This document shows positions 37,391 through 47,101 of a DNA stretch of 60,262 nt, in pieces. Under the pieces are notes generated by a model. It made no database searches. It was not told the origin of the DNA and saw only the letters and a program-made list of their open reading frames with translations. This DNA is from an uncultured Bacteroidales bacterium (GTDB lineage Bacteria > Bacteroidota > Bacteroidia > Bacteroidales > Bacteroidaceae): the NCBI GenBank assembly GCA_902782245.1, contig CACZMI010000004.1:1-60262 (forward strand), read 5' to 3'. A program made the position numbers and the translations under genes. Each line of letters begins with the position of its first letter. Positions within the stretch are counted from its first letter, which is position 1.

Positions 37391-38788
37391 ATGATAGGGA
37401 CTGAACTAAAAAACCAATGGAGCTTATGTCTGGATTTCATCCGGGACAACGTGTCGAAAGCTGTTTTCGATACGTGGTTTACGGTTGTAGAGCCGGAGTC
37501 ATTGGAAAATGGTGAACTCGTACTTCAGATCCCAAGCCCGTTCGTATTCGAGTATCTGGAGCAGAACTGCCTGGACGTTATAAAGGCGGCTCTGACCAAG
37601 GTTTTCGGCAAGGGTACCAAACTATCATACAGCATACTTACAGATAAGGAGAACAACATCAGCCAGAACGTCAGTTCGGCAGATACCTTATATAATATTA
37701 AGGGTACTGCAGAGATAGGAAACAAGGCCCCGTCCGTAAACGATGCTCCGTATGTTCAGGATCTCAATCCCCAGTTGGACCCCAACTACAGTTTTGAGAA
37801 TTTCGTAGAGGGAATAAGCAACAAACTTGCCCGCACAGCCGGTGAGACCATAGCCTTGAATCCGGCAGGAAGCGCATTCAACCCTCTGTTCATATATGGT
37901 TCATCCGGCGTGGGCAAAACTCACCTGGCAACAGCCATAGGCCGCAAGGTAAAGGAACTCCACCCCGAGAAAAGAGTCCTTTACGTATCAGCCCACCTCT
38001 TCATGGTACAATATACTGATGCGGCCAGAAACAACACTGTCAATGATTTCATCCATTTCTATCAGTCCATAGACGTGCTGATCATTGATGACATGCAGGA
38101 ACTGTCAGGTTACACCAAGACACAGAACACATTTTTCCATATATTCAACTATCTGCACCTTAACCACAAGCAGCTTATCATGACGAGTGACCGTCCGCCC
38201 AAGGACATGAAAGACCTTGAGGAGCGTCTGATCACCCGCTTCAAATGGGGCTTGGTGGCTGAGTTGGAGCGTCCGGACCTTAACCTGCGCAAAGACATAC
38301 TTCGCGACAAGACCAGACGTGACGGCATAAAGTTCCCGGAGCCGGTTATTGATTACATAGCCGACAAGGTAAGGGATAATGTTCGTGATCTGGAGGGTGT
38401 GATTGTCTCACTGATGGCATATTCTACAATCTACGGCAAGGACGTAGACCTGAATCTTACCCATGAGGTGATAGACAAGAGCCAGCATCATGAGCAGAAA
38501 CCAATCACGATCGAATCTATTATCTCAAAGGTCTGTGACTATTATAACATTGACGAGACATCCGTACAATCCAAATCACGCAAGCATGAGATTGTTCAGG
38601 CAAGACAGATAAGCATGTATCTTGCCAAGAAATACCTGGATTTCTCCACTTCAAAGATAGGAGCGTACATAGGAAAGCGCGATCACGCCACAGTTCTCCA
38701 CGCTTGCAATATGGTCCGTGACCAGATTCAGGTAGACAAGAATTTCAAGGCCGATATGGAAAATATCGAGAGCGGTTTGCGCTGCTGA
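37391..38788 (+). CDS. dnaA: Chromosomal replication initiator protein DnaA
   Basis: Binds DnaA boxes and opens the origin. The 465 residues have the normal four domains: domain I (1-85, starting with a W-rich helix), a linker, the AAA+ domain (about 130-340) with NPLFIYGSSGVGKTHLATAIG (Walker A) and VLIIDDMQEL (Walker B), and the C-terminal DNA-binding domain (about 370-465) with the DnaA signature IGKRDHATVLHAC. It is preceded by a repeat-rich AT-rich spacer and followed by a strong terminator. nrdJ lies downstream on the same strand with its own promoter. Confidence 0.97.
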   Translation: MIGTELKNQWSLCLDFIRDNVSKAVFDTWFTVVEPESLENGELVLQIPSPFVFEYLEQNCLDVIKAALTKVFGKGTKLSYSILTDKENNISQNVSSADTLYNIKGTAEIGNKAPSVNDAPYVQDLNPQLDPNYSFENFVEGISNKLARTAGETIALNPAGSAFNPLFIYGSSGVGKTHLATAIGRKVKELHPEKRVLYVSAHLFMVQYTDAARNNTVNDFIHFYQSIDVLIIDDMQELSGYTKTQNTFFHIFNYLHLNHKQLIMTSDRPPKDMKDLEERLITRFKWGLVAELERPDLNLRKDILRDKTRRDGIKFPEPVIDYIADKVRDNVRDLEGVIVSLMAYSTIYGKDVDLNLTHEVIDKSQHHEQKPITIESIISKVCDYYNIDETSVQSKSRKHEIVQARQISMYLAKKYLDFSTSKIGAYIGKRDHATVLHACNMVRDQIQVDKNFKADMENIESGLRC

Positions 38789-38813
38789 ATCTCAGGGACG
38801 TAGAAGTTGACTG

Positions 38814-38840
38814 AAGCGGTGATCCAATCACCGCTTTTTT
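38814..38840 (+). terminator. Intrinsic terminator of dnaA
   Basis: AAGCGGTGAT (38814-38823) pairs perfectly with ATCACCGCTT (38827-38836) around a CCA loop, followed by six Ts. Confidence 0.93.
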
Positions 38841-39108
38841 GATTTTATACAATTCATATTCAAGTTAATTCCAAGTGACAACACGAGTAACTGTTTCCCG
38901 TTTTGGAAAACTTTTAAGCCATCGCATTTTCCTACATAATTGATTACCAATGAATATCTGTTTCAAAACGGAAAACTATGTTTTTGAATGGAATTTTATT
39001 TTTTCAAACATTAGTTTTTATCGGACACATTATATACATTTGTAATGCTGTAGCCAATCCACTTATTGGCGTGCATTTCTTGCGCATATATCAAACAAGT
39101 AATATAAA
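38841..39108 (+). promoter_or_regulatory. nrdJ upstream region with duplicated operator-like motif
   Basis: No gene is seen in these 268 bases. CTGTTTC-N8-GAAAAC (38891-38911) and CTGTTTC-N6-GAAAAC (38958-38976) are two copies of one motif, 67 bases apart. The inner parts CCGTTTTG and CAAAACGG are inverted relative to each other. A TACATTTG minus-7 box lies at 39035-39042, leaving a leader of about 70 bases. No cobalamin riboswitch signature was seen. Confidence 0.45.
39035..39042 (+). promoter_or_regulatory. Minus-7 promoter box of nrdJ
   Basis: TACATTTG is an exact TAnnTTTG match, 66 bases before the ATG at 39109. The duplicated motif lies 59-144 bases upstream of it. Confidence 0.6.
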
Positions 39109-41682
39109 ATGGACGACAAAAAACTAACCTACACTTTCGATGAGGCGTTCAAGGCCTCAGTGGACTATTTCGGAGGTGACGAACTTGCTGCCAAAGTCTG
39201 GGTAAACAAGTATGCCGTTAAGGACTCCTTCGGAAAAATATATGAGAAGACTCCCGATGACATGCACTGGCGAATAGCCAATGAGATTGCCCGCGTAGAG
39301 AAAAAGTACAAGAACCCCATGACCGCAGCCCAACTTCATGACCTGCTCAAGGGATTCAAGTATATCGTTCCTCAGGGAAGCCCCATGACCGGAATAGGTA
39401 ACAATTACCAGATTGCATCACTCTCCAACTGTTTTGTTATCGGTACTGAGGGGGCAGCCGATTCATACGGTGCCATCATGAAGATCGACGAGGAACAGGT
39501 ACAACTCATGAAACGTCGTGGCGGTGTAGGTCATGACCTGTCAGATATCCGTCCCAAGGGTTCACCCGTAAAGAACTCGGCCCTTACATCAACCGGACTG
39601 GTTCCGTTCATGGAGCGTTTCTCCAATTCCACCCGCGAGGTGGCACAGGACGGCCGTCGCGGCGCCCTGATGCTGAGCGTATCCATCAAGCACCCCGATT
39701 CAGAGTCATTCATTGACGCCAAGATGGAGAGCGGCAAGGTTACCGGCGCCAACGTATCGGTAAAGATTGACGATGAATTCATGAAAGCTGCCATTGAAGG
39801 CCGCAAATATACCCAGTGCTACCCCATCGACTCCAATAAGCCACTGTACAAGAAGGAGATCGATGCCAGTGAACTCTGGAAAAAGATTGTTCACAATGCA
39901 TGGAAATCGGCCGAGCCCGGAGTCCTGTTCTGGGACACCATACTGCGCGAGTCTGTCCCCGACTGCTATGCTGACCTGGGATTCCGCACCGTCAGCACCA
40001 ACCCCTGCGGAGAGATTCCGTTGTGCCCGTATGACAGTTGTCGTCTGCTGGCCATAAACCTCTATTCATACGTAAAGAATCCGTTCACCCCCAAGGCCAA
40101 GTTTGATTTTGACCTGTTCAAGAAACATGTGGCCATAGCACAGCGCATCATGGACGATATCATAGACCTGGAGATTGAGAAGATAGATATGATCCAGGCC
40201 AAGATAGCAAGTGACCCCGAGGATGACGAGACCAAGTATACCGAGAAACGCCTTTGGGAGAAAATCATGCGCAAGAGCACCATGGGCCGCCGTACCGGCG
40301 TAGGCATCACCGCCGAGGGCGATATGCTGGCCGCAATGGGACTCCGTTACGGAACCGATGAGGCTACCCAATTTGCCGAGACAGTTCAGCGCACCCTGGC
40401 ACTTACCGCCTACCGTTCATCAGTTGAGATGGCTAAGGAACGCGGTGCTTTTGAGATATTTGACTGGAAACGCGAGCAGAAGAACCCCTTCATACTGCGC
40501 ATCAAGGAGGCCGATCCCCAGCTCTATGAGGATATGAAGAAATACGGCCGCCGTAACATTGCCTGTCTGACAATAGCCCCCACCGGAACAGTAAGTCTTA
40601 TGACTCAGACTACCTCTGGCCTGGAGCCGGTATTCATGCCTGTCTACAAGCGCCGCCGCAAGGTTAACCGCGACGATGAGAACGCCAACATCACCTTTGT
40701 CGATGATAACGGCGATGCATTTGAGGAGTTCATCGTATTCCACCACAAGTTTGTGGAGTGGATGGTTGTGAACGGAATCAATCCCGCCCAGAAGTTCACG
40801 CCGGAGGAGGTTGATGAACTGGTTGCCCGCTCACCCTACTACAAGGCTACCGCCCAGGATGTCGACTGGGTTAACAAGGTTAAGATGCAGGGTGCCCTGC
40901 AGAAATGGGTTGACCACTCCATCAGCGTTACCATCAACCTTCCCAACGATGTATCAGAAGATCTGGTCAACCAACTCTACGTAGAAGCTTGGAAGAGCGG
41001 ATGCAAGGGCTGCACCGTATACCGTGACGGTTCACGTGACGGCGTGCTGGTTGATGCCAAGAGCGACAAGAAACCAGAGAAGAAGGAGGGCAAGGAGCCA
41101 ACCTTGGCACCATGCGACTGCGAGCCGCGTCAGGTAGTTGAGGTCCGTCCGCGCATTCTTGAGGCCGACGTGGTACGTTTCCAGAACAACAAGGAGAAAT
41201 GGGTGGCATTCGTAGGTATTCTGGATGGCCGTCCGTATGAGATATTCACCGGTCTGCAGGATGACGATGAGGGTATTGTACTGCCCAAGACCGTTGAGAA
41301 AGGCTGGATTATCAAGAATATTGATGAGGAGGGCCGCAAGCGCTACGACTTCCAGTTCACCAACAAACGCGGATACAAGGTTACCATCGAGGGCCTGTCT
41401 GAGAAGTTTGACAAGGAGTACTGGAACTACGCCAAGCTGATATCAGGCGTACTCCGCTACCAGATGCCTATTGACCTGTGCATCAAGCTCATCGGCTCAC
41501 TTGACCTTGGTTCGGAGAACATCAACAACTGGAAGAACGGTGTGGAGCGCGCCCTTAAGAAATACGTCCAGGACGGCACCGCTGTAAAGGGTGAGAAGTG
41601 TTCTGTATGCGGAAGCGAATCACTGGTATACCAGGAGGGCTGCCTCATCTGCAAGAACTGCGGATCATCACGTTGCGGATAA
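39109..41682 (+). CDS. nrdJ: Adenosylcobalamin-dependent ribonucleotide reductase (class II)
   Basis: Reduces ribonucleotides to deoxyribonucleotides using coenzyme B12, independent of oxygen. The 857 residues show the barrel core with SLSNCFVIG (first active-site Cys), NPCGEIPLCPYDSC (about 301-314, thiyl-radical Cys with the Asn and Glu) and LTIAPTGTVS (about 486-495). The C-terminal tail has a CxxC pair set (CSVCG, CLICKNCG, SSRCG) that re-reduces the active site or binds zinc. folB starts 1 base after the stop. An anaerobic gut lifestyle fits a class II enzyme. Confidence 0.95.
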   Translation: MDDKKLTYTFDEAFKASVDYFGGDELAAKVWVNKYAVKDSFGKIYEKTPDDMHWRIANEIARVEKKYKNPMTAAQLHDLLKGFKYIVPQGSPMTGIGNNYQIASLSNCFVIGTEGAADSYGAIMKIDEEQVQLMKRRGGVGHDLSDIRPKGSPVKNSALTSTGLVPFMERFSNSTREVAQDGRRGALMLSVSIKHPDSESFIDAKMESGKVTGANVSVKIDDEFMKAAIEGRKYTQCYPIDSNKPLYKKEIDASELWKKIVHNAWKSAEPGVLFWDTILRESVPDCYADLGFRTVSTNPCGEIPLCPYDSCRLLAINLYSYVKNPFTPKAKFDFDLFKKHVAIAQRIMDDIIDLEIEKIDMIQAKIASDPEDDETKYTEKRLWEKIMRKSTMGRRTGVGITAEGDMLAAMGLRYGTDEATQFAETVQRTLALTAYRSSVEMAKERGAFEIFDWKREQKNPFILRIKEADPQLYEDMKKYGRRNIACLTIAPTGTVSLMTQTTSGLEPVFMPVYKRRRKVNRDDENANITFVDDNGDAFEEFIVFHHKFVEWMVVNGINPAQKFTPEEVDELVARSPYYKATAQDVDWVNKVKMQGALQKWVDHSISVTINLPNDVSEDLVNQLYVEAWKSGCKGCTVYRDGSRDGVLVDAKSDKKPEKKEGKEPTLAPCDCEPRQVVEVRPRILEADVVRFQNNKEKWVAFVGILDGRPYEIFTGLQDDDEGIVLPKTVEKGWIIKNIDEEGRKRYDFQFTNKRGYKVTIEGLSEKFDKEYWNYAKLISGVLRYQMPIDLCIKLIGSLDLGSENINNWKNGVERALKKYVQDGTAVKGEKCSVCGSESLVYQEGCLICKNCGSSRCG

Positions 41683-41683
41683 A

Positions 41684-42052
41684 ATGAAAATTAAAGAACA
41701 GACAATAACACTTGACAGCCTGCGGTTCTACGCCTACCATGGTGCCGAACCGCAGGAGGCCATTGTGGGTGCCTGGTACACGGTTGACATCAGCATCAGG
41801 GCCGATGCCACTCTTGCCATACAATCCGATGACTTGAGCGGAACTATTAACTATGCTCAAGTCGCTGAAGTCATCAAACAGCAGATGCAGATACGCTCCG
41901 CTTTACTTGAACATGTTGCGGGACGTATTGCTCAGGCGTTACTTGATAGTTTCCCTGCAATTAATGCACTGACAGTTAAAGTCTGCAAAGAAAACCCACC
42001 CGTTTGCGCTCCCTGTACCGCTTCAGGCTTTACCCTCACTGTTGAAAGATAG
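41684..42052 (+). CDS. folB: Dihydroneopterin aldolase
   Basis: Splits 7,8-dihydroneopterin to 6-hydroxymethyl-dihydropterin in folate synthesis. At 122 residues it matches the family length. The start LDSLRFYAYHGAEPQEAIVG has the YxxHG motif, and the late VKVCKENPP contains the catalytic Lys of the KxxPP signature. I start at the ATG 41684, one base after the nrdJ stop; a longer frame from 41591 only reads nrdJ out of frame. The close spacing to nrdJ suggests co-transcription. Confidence 0.93.
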   Translation: MKIKEQTITLDSLRFYAYHGAEPQEAIVGAWYTVDISIRADATLAIQSDDLSGTINYAQVAEVIKQQMQIRSALLEHVAGRIAQALLDSFPAINALTVKVCKENPPVCAPCTASGFTLTVER

Positions 42053-42077
42053 TCCCCATCTGCACTCAGGAGGAACG

Positions 42078-42290
42078 GCGGTTCTTTCGGTGAAAGAATT
42101 TGGGGTATAGGTATCAGAAACCATGGCCGCCCGTGGGCTTGTGAACGGGAGGGGCCCGCAGCACAATAAGATGCCCTGGAATGTAGGAGCTTGCTCATAC
42201 ATTTCAGGGTAGCTTGTTGGGATGTGGGAGGGATAGCGCGAAGCGCGTAGTTTCAGATACCTATACCCCAAATTCTCACCGAAGAACCGC
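42078..42290. repeat. Long inverted-repeat element (MITE-like or structured RNA)
   Basis: Arms 42078-42121 and 42250-42290 are inverted copies: about 40 of 41 aligned bases match, with three extra bases in the left arm. Inside lie a 12 bp hairpin with an inner GAGC/GCTC stem (42174-42209), CGCG-AAG-CGCG (42237-42247) and a GC-rich segment with two alternative pairings (42127-42159). There is no credible gene inside. The right arm covers the last codons and stop of the cellobiose phosphorylase gene. It fits a non-autonomous mobile element or a large structured RNA/terminator. Confidence 0.8.
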
Positions 42291-44717
42291 AGTGACGTGC
42301 ACCAACGAGCCCTCACTAAATATCGGGATAATATTTCCGGCAATCTCTTTTCCGTTCACCAGAAGTTTCTGTAATCCTCGCATTGAGCCGTTGGGGTTCT
42401 TGATTTCAATCTGGTAGGTGGCTCCGCGGAATTTGCGGGTTATCTTGTACTCCTTCATGTCGGGACTGATGCAGGGATCAATCTCAAGACCGTTGTAGGT
42501 GGGCTTGATACCCAGGATGAACTGGGTGATTGTGTACCAGTTCCAGGCGGCTGTTCCGGTAAGCCAGGAGTTCTTGCCCTCGCCCGGACGGAACGCGTCC
42601 TTACCGGCCACCATCTGCGAGTAGACATATGGCTCAACCTTGTGCAGGGTCTGGTCTTTTATGTAAGCAGGGCATATCTTGCGCCAGTATTCCATGGCAG
42701 CCTTGCCGTTACCACGGACCGTCTCACCAATCATAACCCAGGGATTGTTGTGGCAGAAAATGCCGGCATTCTCCTTGTAGCCTGCAGGGTAGCTGGATAT
42801 CTCGCCGTACTCGATGTAATACTTTGTGAATGCGGGATTGTTTAGTACTATGCCGTGTTCTGAGTCAAGGCGCTCCTTTACCGAGTCAAGAGCCCTATCG
42901 CAGAGTCCTTCCTTAAGGCCGATACCCGCCATGGTGCACCAACCGTTGGACTCGATGAATATCTTGCCTTCCTCATTCTCGTGTGAGCCAACCTTATGTC
43001 CATAGTAGTCATATGCACGCAGGAACCAATCGCCGTCCCAGCCGTATTTCTCAACAGCGGCAATCATATCATCAATATGCTTTTGGGCACGGTCAGCCTC
43101 GACGTTCTTACCCAACTGACGGCATAGTTCCACATAGTCACGGCCGCTGAACACAAACAGTCCGGCAATCATCAGGCTCTCGGCCTTGCTGCCCTCGGTC
43201 TTGTTCTCGGTAGTCTGGAAACTCTCATCGGGATCATTCGAGAAACAGTTCAGGTTGAGGCAGTCATTCCAGTCGGCACGACCTATCAGAGGCAGCCCGT
43301 GCGGACCGAGATTATTTATCACATGGTCAAATGATATGGTCAGGTGCTCAAACAGGCTCTTCTCGCTGCCGGGCACATTGTCAAACGGAACCGGCTCGTC
43401 CAGGATGCTGAAATCACCTGTCTCGCGCAGGTAACCGCAGACACCGAATATGAGCCACATGGGATCATCATTGAACCCGCCGCCTATGCCGTCATTGCCG
43501 CGTTTGGTCAGAGGCTGGTACTGGTGGTAGCAGCCGCCGTCGGCAAACTGGGTCGATGCGATATCGATGATACGTTCGCGTGCACGCTCCGGAATCTGAT
43601 GTACAAAACCTATCAGGTCCTGGTTGGAGTCACGGAATCCCATGCCACGGCCTATACCGCTCTCAAAGAACGATGCGCTGCGTGAGAAACAGAACGTTAT
43701 CATGCACTGGTACTGGTTCCAGATATTGACGGTACGGTCCATAAGCTCATCGCCACTCTCAACATTGAATATGCTGAGCAGGTTATTCCAGTATTCATTA
43801 AGCTTACGGAACTCCACATCAACCTTGGCCGATGTATCCAGACGCGACAGGGTCTCGCGGGCCATGCGCTTGTTTATCACACCTTTGCTCTCCCATTTGT
43901 CATCCTGTGCGTTCTCAACATAACCCAGTACGAATATCAGGTCACGGCTCTCGCCCGGCTTAAGCTCTATCTCAAGATAGTGAGATGCAATTGGTGACCA
44001 TCCGTGAGCCACGCTATTACGGGGTTTTCCTTCAAGCACAGCCTGCGGTGCATCGAACCCGTTGTACAGACCAAGGAATGATTCCCTGTCAGTATCAATG
44101 CCCTGTACGGGGACATTGACCGAGTAATATGCGTAGTGATTGCGGCGCTCCTTGTACTCCGTCTTGTGATATATTACCGAGCCGTCTATCTCAACCTCAC
44201 CGGTCGAGAAGTTACGCTGGAAATTCTCCATATCAGTGGATGCATTCCACAGGCACCACTCCTGGAAACTGAACAGTTTCAGCTTCTTAACCTTATCGGT
44301 GGTATTGGTAAGCGTCAGTTTCTGGACTTCGGCCCATGTCCCCAGCGGTACAAAGAACAGCACCTTGGAAGTCACGCCGTCCTTGCGGCCCTCTATCGAT
44401 GTATAGTTCATGCCGTGACGGCACTCGTAAAAATCAAGCGGAGTCTTGCAGGGTTTCCAGCCGGGATTCCAGACAGTATCACCGTCCTTTATGTAGAAAT
44501 ACCGTCCGCCTGCATCCATAGGCACACCGTTGTAACGGTAACGTGTGATACGGCGGAACTTGGCATCCTTGCAGAAACTGTAACCGCCTGCGGTATTTGA
44601 AATCAGACCAAAGAAATCCTCGGTGCCCAGATAGTTTATCCACGGCCACGGGGTGCAGGGGTCGGTAATGACATACTCCCTTGCCGCATCATCGTAATGT
44701 CCGTATTCCTTAGTCAT
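42276..44717 (-). CDS. cbpA: Cellobiose phosphorylase (GH94)
   Basis: Splits cellobiose with phosphate into glucose 1-phosphate and glucose in the cytoplasm; no signal peptide is present. The 813 residues run parallel to clostridial cellobiose phosphorylases as I know them: [21 protein letters not shown] near the start, [51 protein letters not shown] with the acid Asp, and [14 protein letters not shown] start at the ATG 44717; a GTG at 44726 overlapping the symporter stop is possible. The last four residues (AVLR) and stop come from the inverted-repeat arm. It is the last gene of a transport operon. Confidence 0.93.
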   Translation of the reverse strand: MTKEYGHYDDAAREYVITDPCTPWPWINYLGTEDFFGLISNTAGGYSFCKDAKFRRITRYRYNGVPMDAGGRYFYIKDGDTVWNPGWKPCKTPLDFYECRHGMNYTSIEGRKDGVTSKVLFFVPLGTWAEVQKLTLTNTTDKVKKLKLFSFQEWCLWNASTDMENFQRNFSTGEVEIDGSVIYHKTEYKERRNHYAYYSVNVPVQGIDTDRESFLGLYNGFDAPQAVLEGKPRNSVAHGWSPIASHYLEIELKPGESRDLIFVLGYVENAQDDKWESKGVINKRMARETLSRLDTSAKVDVEFRKLNEYWNNLLSIFNVESGDELMDRTVNIWNQYQCMITFCFSRSASFFESGIGRGMGFRDSNQDLIGFVHQIPERARERIIDIASTQFADGGCYHQYQPLTKRGNDGIGGGFNDDPMWLIFGVCGYLRETGDFSILDEPVPFDNVPGSEKSLFEHLTISFDHVINNLGPHGLPLIGRADWNDCLNLNCFSNDPDESFQTTENKTEGSKAESLMIAGLFVFSGRDYVELCRQLGKNVEADRAQKHIDDMIAAVEKYGWDGDWFLRAYDYYGHKVGSHENEEGKIFIESNGWCTMAGIGLKEGLCDRALDSVKERLDSEHGIVLNNPAFTKYYIEYGEISSYPAGYKENAGIFCHNNPWVMIGETVRGNGKAAMEYWRKICPAYIKDQTLHKVEPYVYSQMVAGKDAFRPGEGKNSWLTGTAAWNWYTITQFILGIKPTYNGLEIDPCISPDMKEYKITRKFRGATYQIEIKNPNGSMRGLQKLLVNGKEIAGNIIPIFSEGSLVHVTAVLR

Positions 44718-44722
44718 AGAGG

Positions 44723-46078
44723 TCACTTCTTTATGGGGAACTTATATGCCAGAAATCCCATTATCAGGGCAATGACTGCCGGAATCAATGAGAACAGTGA
44801 CCATACCATGGTACGTACCGACTCTGTGACCGATGCGGGATCAATCGACATGTTGCCAAAGTCGTCTGGAATCATGCGTGCGCCTGCCAATCCAAGCAAC
44901 AGAGCAATCAGCGAGCCCGATATGGCACCGCCCAGTTTCTGAGCCATTGTGCCCGATGAGAATATCAGTCCGGTCGATGATGTTCCGAACTTATCGGTAG
45001 CAAAATCGGCAACATCGGCATACATTGACCACAACAGCGGAGAGTAGAGACCTACGCCTACCGATGTGAGTATCACAACTGCAACCATCAGCCAGATGTA
45101 CTTGGGATTCATCGGTATGAAGAAGAATAGTACCGAGAACACCACGCATATCACGGCAGACCAGACGAATGCCATCCGTTTGGAGCCGACCCACTTTGCG
45201 AACTTGGGAGATACACCTCCGAATATCATGCAGGTAACCTCACCGAAAGCCATAAGCACGGTGTAGTTTATGATGAGTGAACCCACGGTCACGTCACCGC
45301 CCAAGCAGTATGAAATAAGATAGCCTGCCACAGCATAGCGGAATCCGTTAAAGAAATTGGTGCAGAGTCCAATCAGTGTCAGGTATATCCAGGGTTTGTT
45401 CTTGAACAGGTCGACAAACTGACTCAGGGAGTACTTCTCGGCCCTGACTGGTTTGAGACGCTCCTTGGTCATCAGTCCGCAGGCCAGAGTCATGGCTGCG
45501 GCGATGATACCGAACACAGCCCCCAGCACTGCATACTGATGGGCATCCGTACCACCTACCATTTTCTGCAGATAAGGGAATGACAGGAGCGTTATGAAAC
45601 CCATTGCATAGGCGCCTACCATGCGGTATGATGAGAACTGGTTCTTTTCATTGTCATCATCGGTCATTACGCCCAGCAGTGAGCCGTATGGCACATTGAC
45701 TGCAGTATAGACTGCCATCATGAGCAAGTAGAGGACATAAGCATAGATACGCTTTCCGGCCGGACCGAAATCCGGCGTATATAGCAGCAGCGCAAATATC
45801 AGGCCGAAAGGAATGGCTCCGAATATGAGCCAAGGCCTGTATGTACCCCAACGGGATTGAGTACGGTCAGCCAGGCTGCCCATTATCGGATCCGTAACTA
45901 CGTCAAACAGACGTGCAATAAGCATAAGTGCGGCGGCATCGGCAAAGGTAAGTCCGAATACATTGGTAAAAAACAGAGGAAAGGCAATGGACATGATCTT
46001 CCATGTTATACCGCCGGCTGCGGCATCGCCCAATGCATAGGCAATCTTTTCCCTTACAGTAGGTTTCTGGTAACTCAT
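44723..46078 (-). CDS. GPH-family sugar:cation symporter
   Basis: A 451-residue membrane protein with twelve hydrophobic segments. The start [21 protein letters not shown] and the loop [22 protein letters not shown] (about 60-82) are hallmarks of the glycoside-pentoside-hexuronide symporters (MelB type). It lies directly upstream of, and partly coupled to, the cellobiose phosphorylase gene, so cellobiose or a short beta-glucoside is the likely cargo. The aldo/keto reductase gene is 18 bases before it. Confidence 0.9.
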   Translation of the reverse strand: MSYQKPTVREKIAYALGDAAAGGITWKIMSIAFPLFFTNVFGLTFADAAALMLIARLFDVVTDPIMGSLADRTQSRWGTYRPWLIFGAIPFGLIFALLLYTPDFGPAGKRIYAYVLYLLMMAVYTAVNVPYGSLLGVMTDDDNEKNQFSSYRMVGAYAMGFITLLSFPYLQKMVGGTDAHQYAVLGAVFGIIAAAMTLACGLMTKERLKPVRAEKYSLSQFVDLFKNKPWIYLTLIGLCTNFFNGFRYAVAGYLISYCLGGDVTVGSLIINYTVLMAFGEVTCMIFGGVSPKFAKWVGSKRMAFVWSAVICVVFSVLFFFIPMNPKYIWLMVAVVILTSVGVGLYSPLLWSMYADVADFATDKFGTSSTGLIFSSGTMAQKLGGAISGSLIALLLGLAGARMIPDDFGNMSIDPASVTESVRTMVWSLFSLIPAVIALIMGFLAYKFPIKK

Positions 46079-46096
46079 AATGAAGGTCAGTAAAGG

Positions 46097-47101
46097 TTAT
46101 TTGTTGATGATTGAATCTATCTCATACAGTTCATCGGCTGTAAAATCCGTATTACGGACTGCCCCGATATTGGTGAGCAGTTGTGCCGGAGAACTTGCTC
46201 CTATCAGAACGGAGGTTACAAGTCCGTCCTTGAGAAGCCACGAAAGAGCCATCTCGGACAGGCTCTGGTTACGGGCTGCAGCTATCGCGTTGAGCCGGTT
46301 CAGTTTGGACAGGAGTTGCGGGGTCAGGACATCACGTTTAAGGAAACGGTTGCGTGCCATACGTGAATCCTCCGGGATACCTTTCAGATAACGGTCTGTC
46401 AGCAGTCCCTGGGCCAGCGGTGAGAATGCGGTAAAACCCACTCCCGCATCCCGGCATGCATCGAGTATGCCGTTCTCCACTTTCCGGTCCATCATATTGT
46501 AACGTCCCTGATATATAAGACACGGGACGTCACGCTCCCTGAGATAACTGAAGCAGAAATCAAGCGTATCAACAGGATAGTTTGACAGACCTATGTAAAG
46601 CGCCTTGCCCCTACGCACTATGTCCACGAGCGCCTGCATGGTCTCCTCAAGCGGGGTATCAGGATCATAACGGTGCGAGTAAAACAGGTCCACATAATCC
46701 AGACGCATCCGTCTGAGGCTCTGGTCAAGACTGCTCATCAGATACTTGCGTGAACCCCAGTCTCCATATGGTCCTGGCCACATGTCATAACCGGCCTTGG
46801 TAGTGATGAACAGCTCGTCACGGTAAGGACGGAACGACAGGTCCATCATACGGCCCAGGTTCTCCTCGGCGCTGCCGTATTCCGGACCATAGTTGTTGGC
46901 AAGGTCAAAGCAGGTCACCCCGTTGTCAAAAGCGCAACGGGCTGTGGCATGAGCCTTGTCAAAGTCATCCACGCTACCGAAATTGTGCCAGAAACCGAGT
47001 GACACCGCGGGGAGTCTGACCCCGCTGTGTCCGCATCGGATATATGGCATACGCCCGTCATAACGGGTATCGGCCGCCTTATAGTCTGGCTTTTCGGGCA
47101 T
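46097..47101 (-). CDS. Aldo/keto reductase (YghZ/AKR14-like)
   Basis: A 334-residue NADPH-dependent oxidoreductase. The TIM-barrel signature FDLANNYGPEYGSAEENLG (with Asp and Tyr of the active site) is at about 59-77, followed by the catalytic Lys in ITTKAGYDMWPGPYG, the His in YSHRYDPDTP, and the cofactor segment LIGASSPAQL. GYDMWPGPYGDWGSRKYL is typical of the YghZ group, which reduces glyceraldehyde 3-phosphate and methylglyoxal. Its ATG shares one base with the stop of the upstream transporter (TGATG), so they are coupled. A detoxifying or sugar-reducing role in the operon is inferred. Confidence 0.88.
   Translation of the reverse strand: MPEKPDYKAADTRYDGRMPYIRCGHSGVRLPAVSLGFWHNFGSVDDFDKAHATARCAFDNGVTCFDLANNYGPEYGSAEENLGRMMDLSFRPYRDELFITTKAGYDMWPGPYGDWGSRKYLMSSLDQSLRRMRLDYVDLFYSHRYDPDTPLEETMQALVDIVRRGKALYIGLSNYPVDTLDFCFSYLRERDVPCLIYQGRYNMMDRKVENGILDACRDAGVGFTAFSPLAQGLLTDRYLKGIPEDSRMARNRFLKRDVLTPQLLSKLNRLNAIAAARNQSLSEMALSWLLKDGLVTSVLIGASSPAQLLTNIGAVRNTDFTADELYEIDSIINK

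Noticed and set aside
38841-39108. Cobalamin riboswitch upstream of the B12-dependent nrdJ
   Set aside because: No B12-box-like or other conserved riboswitch segment is visible, and the leader after the promoter box is only about 70 bases.
42023-42343. Minus-strand frame through the inverted-repeat element
   Set aside because: It overlaps folB and GH94 ends and consists mostly of element sequence. No domain is seen and the stem arms explain the sequence better.
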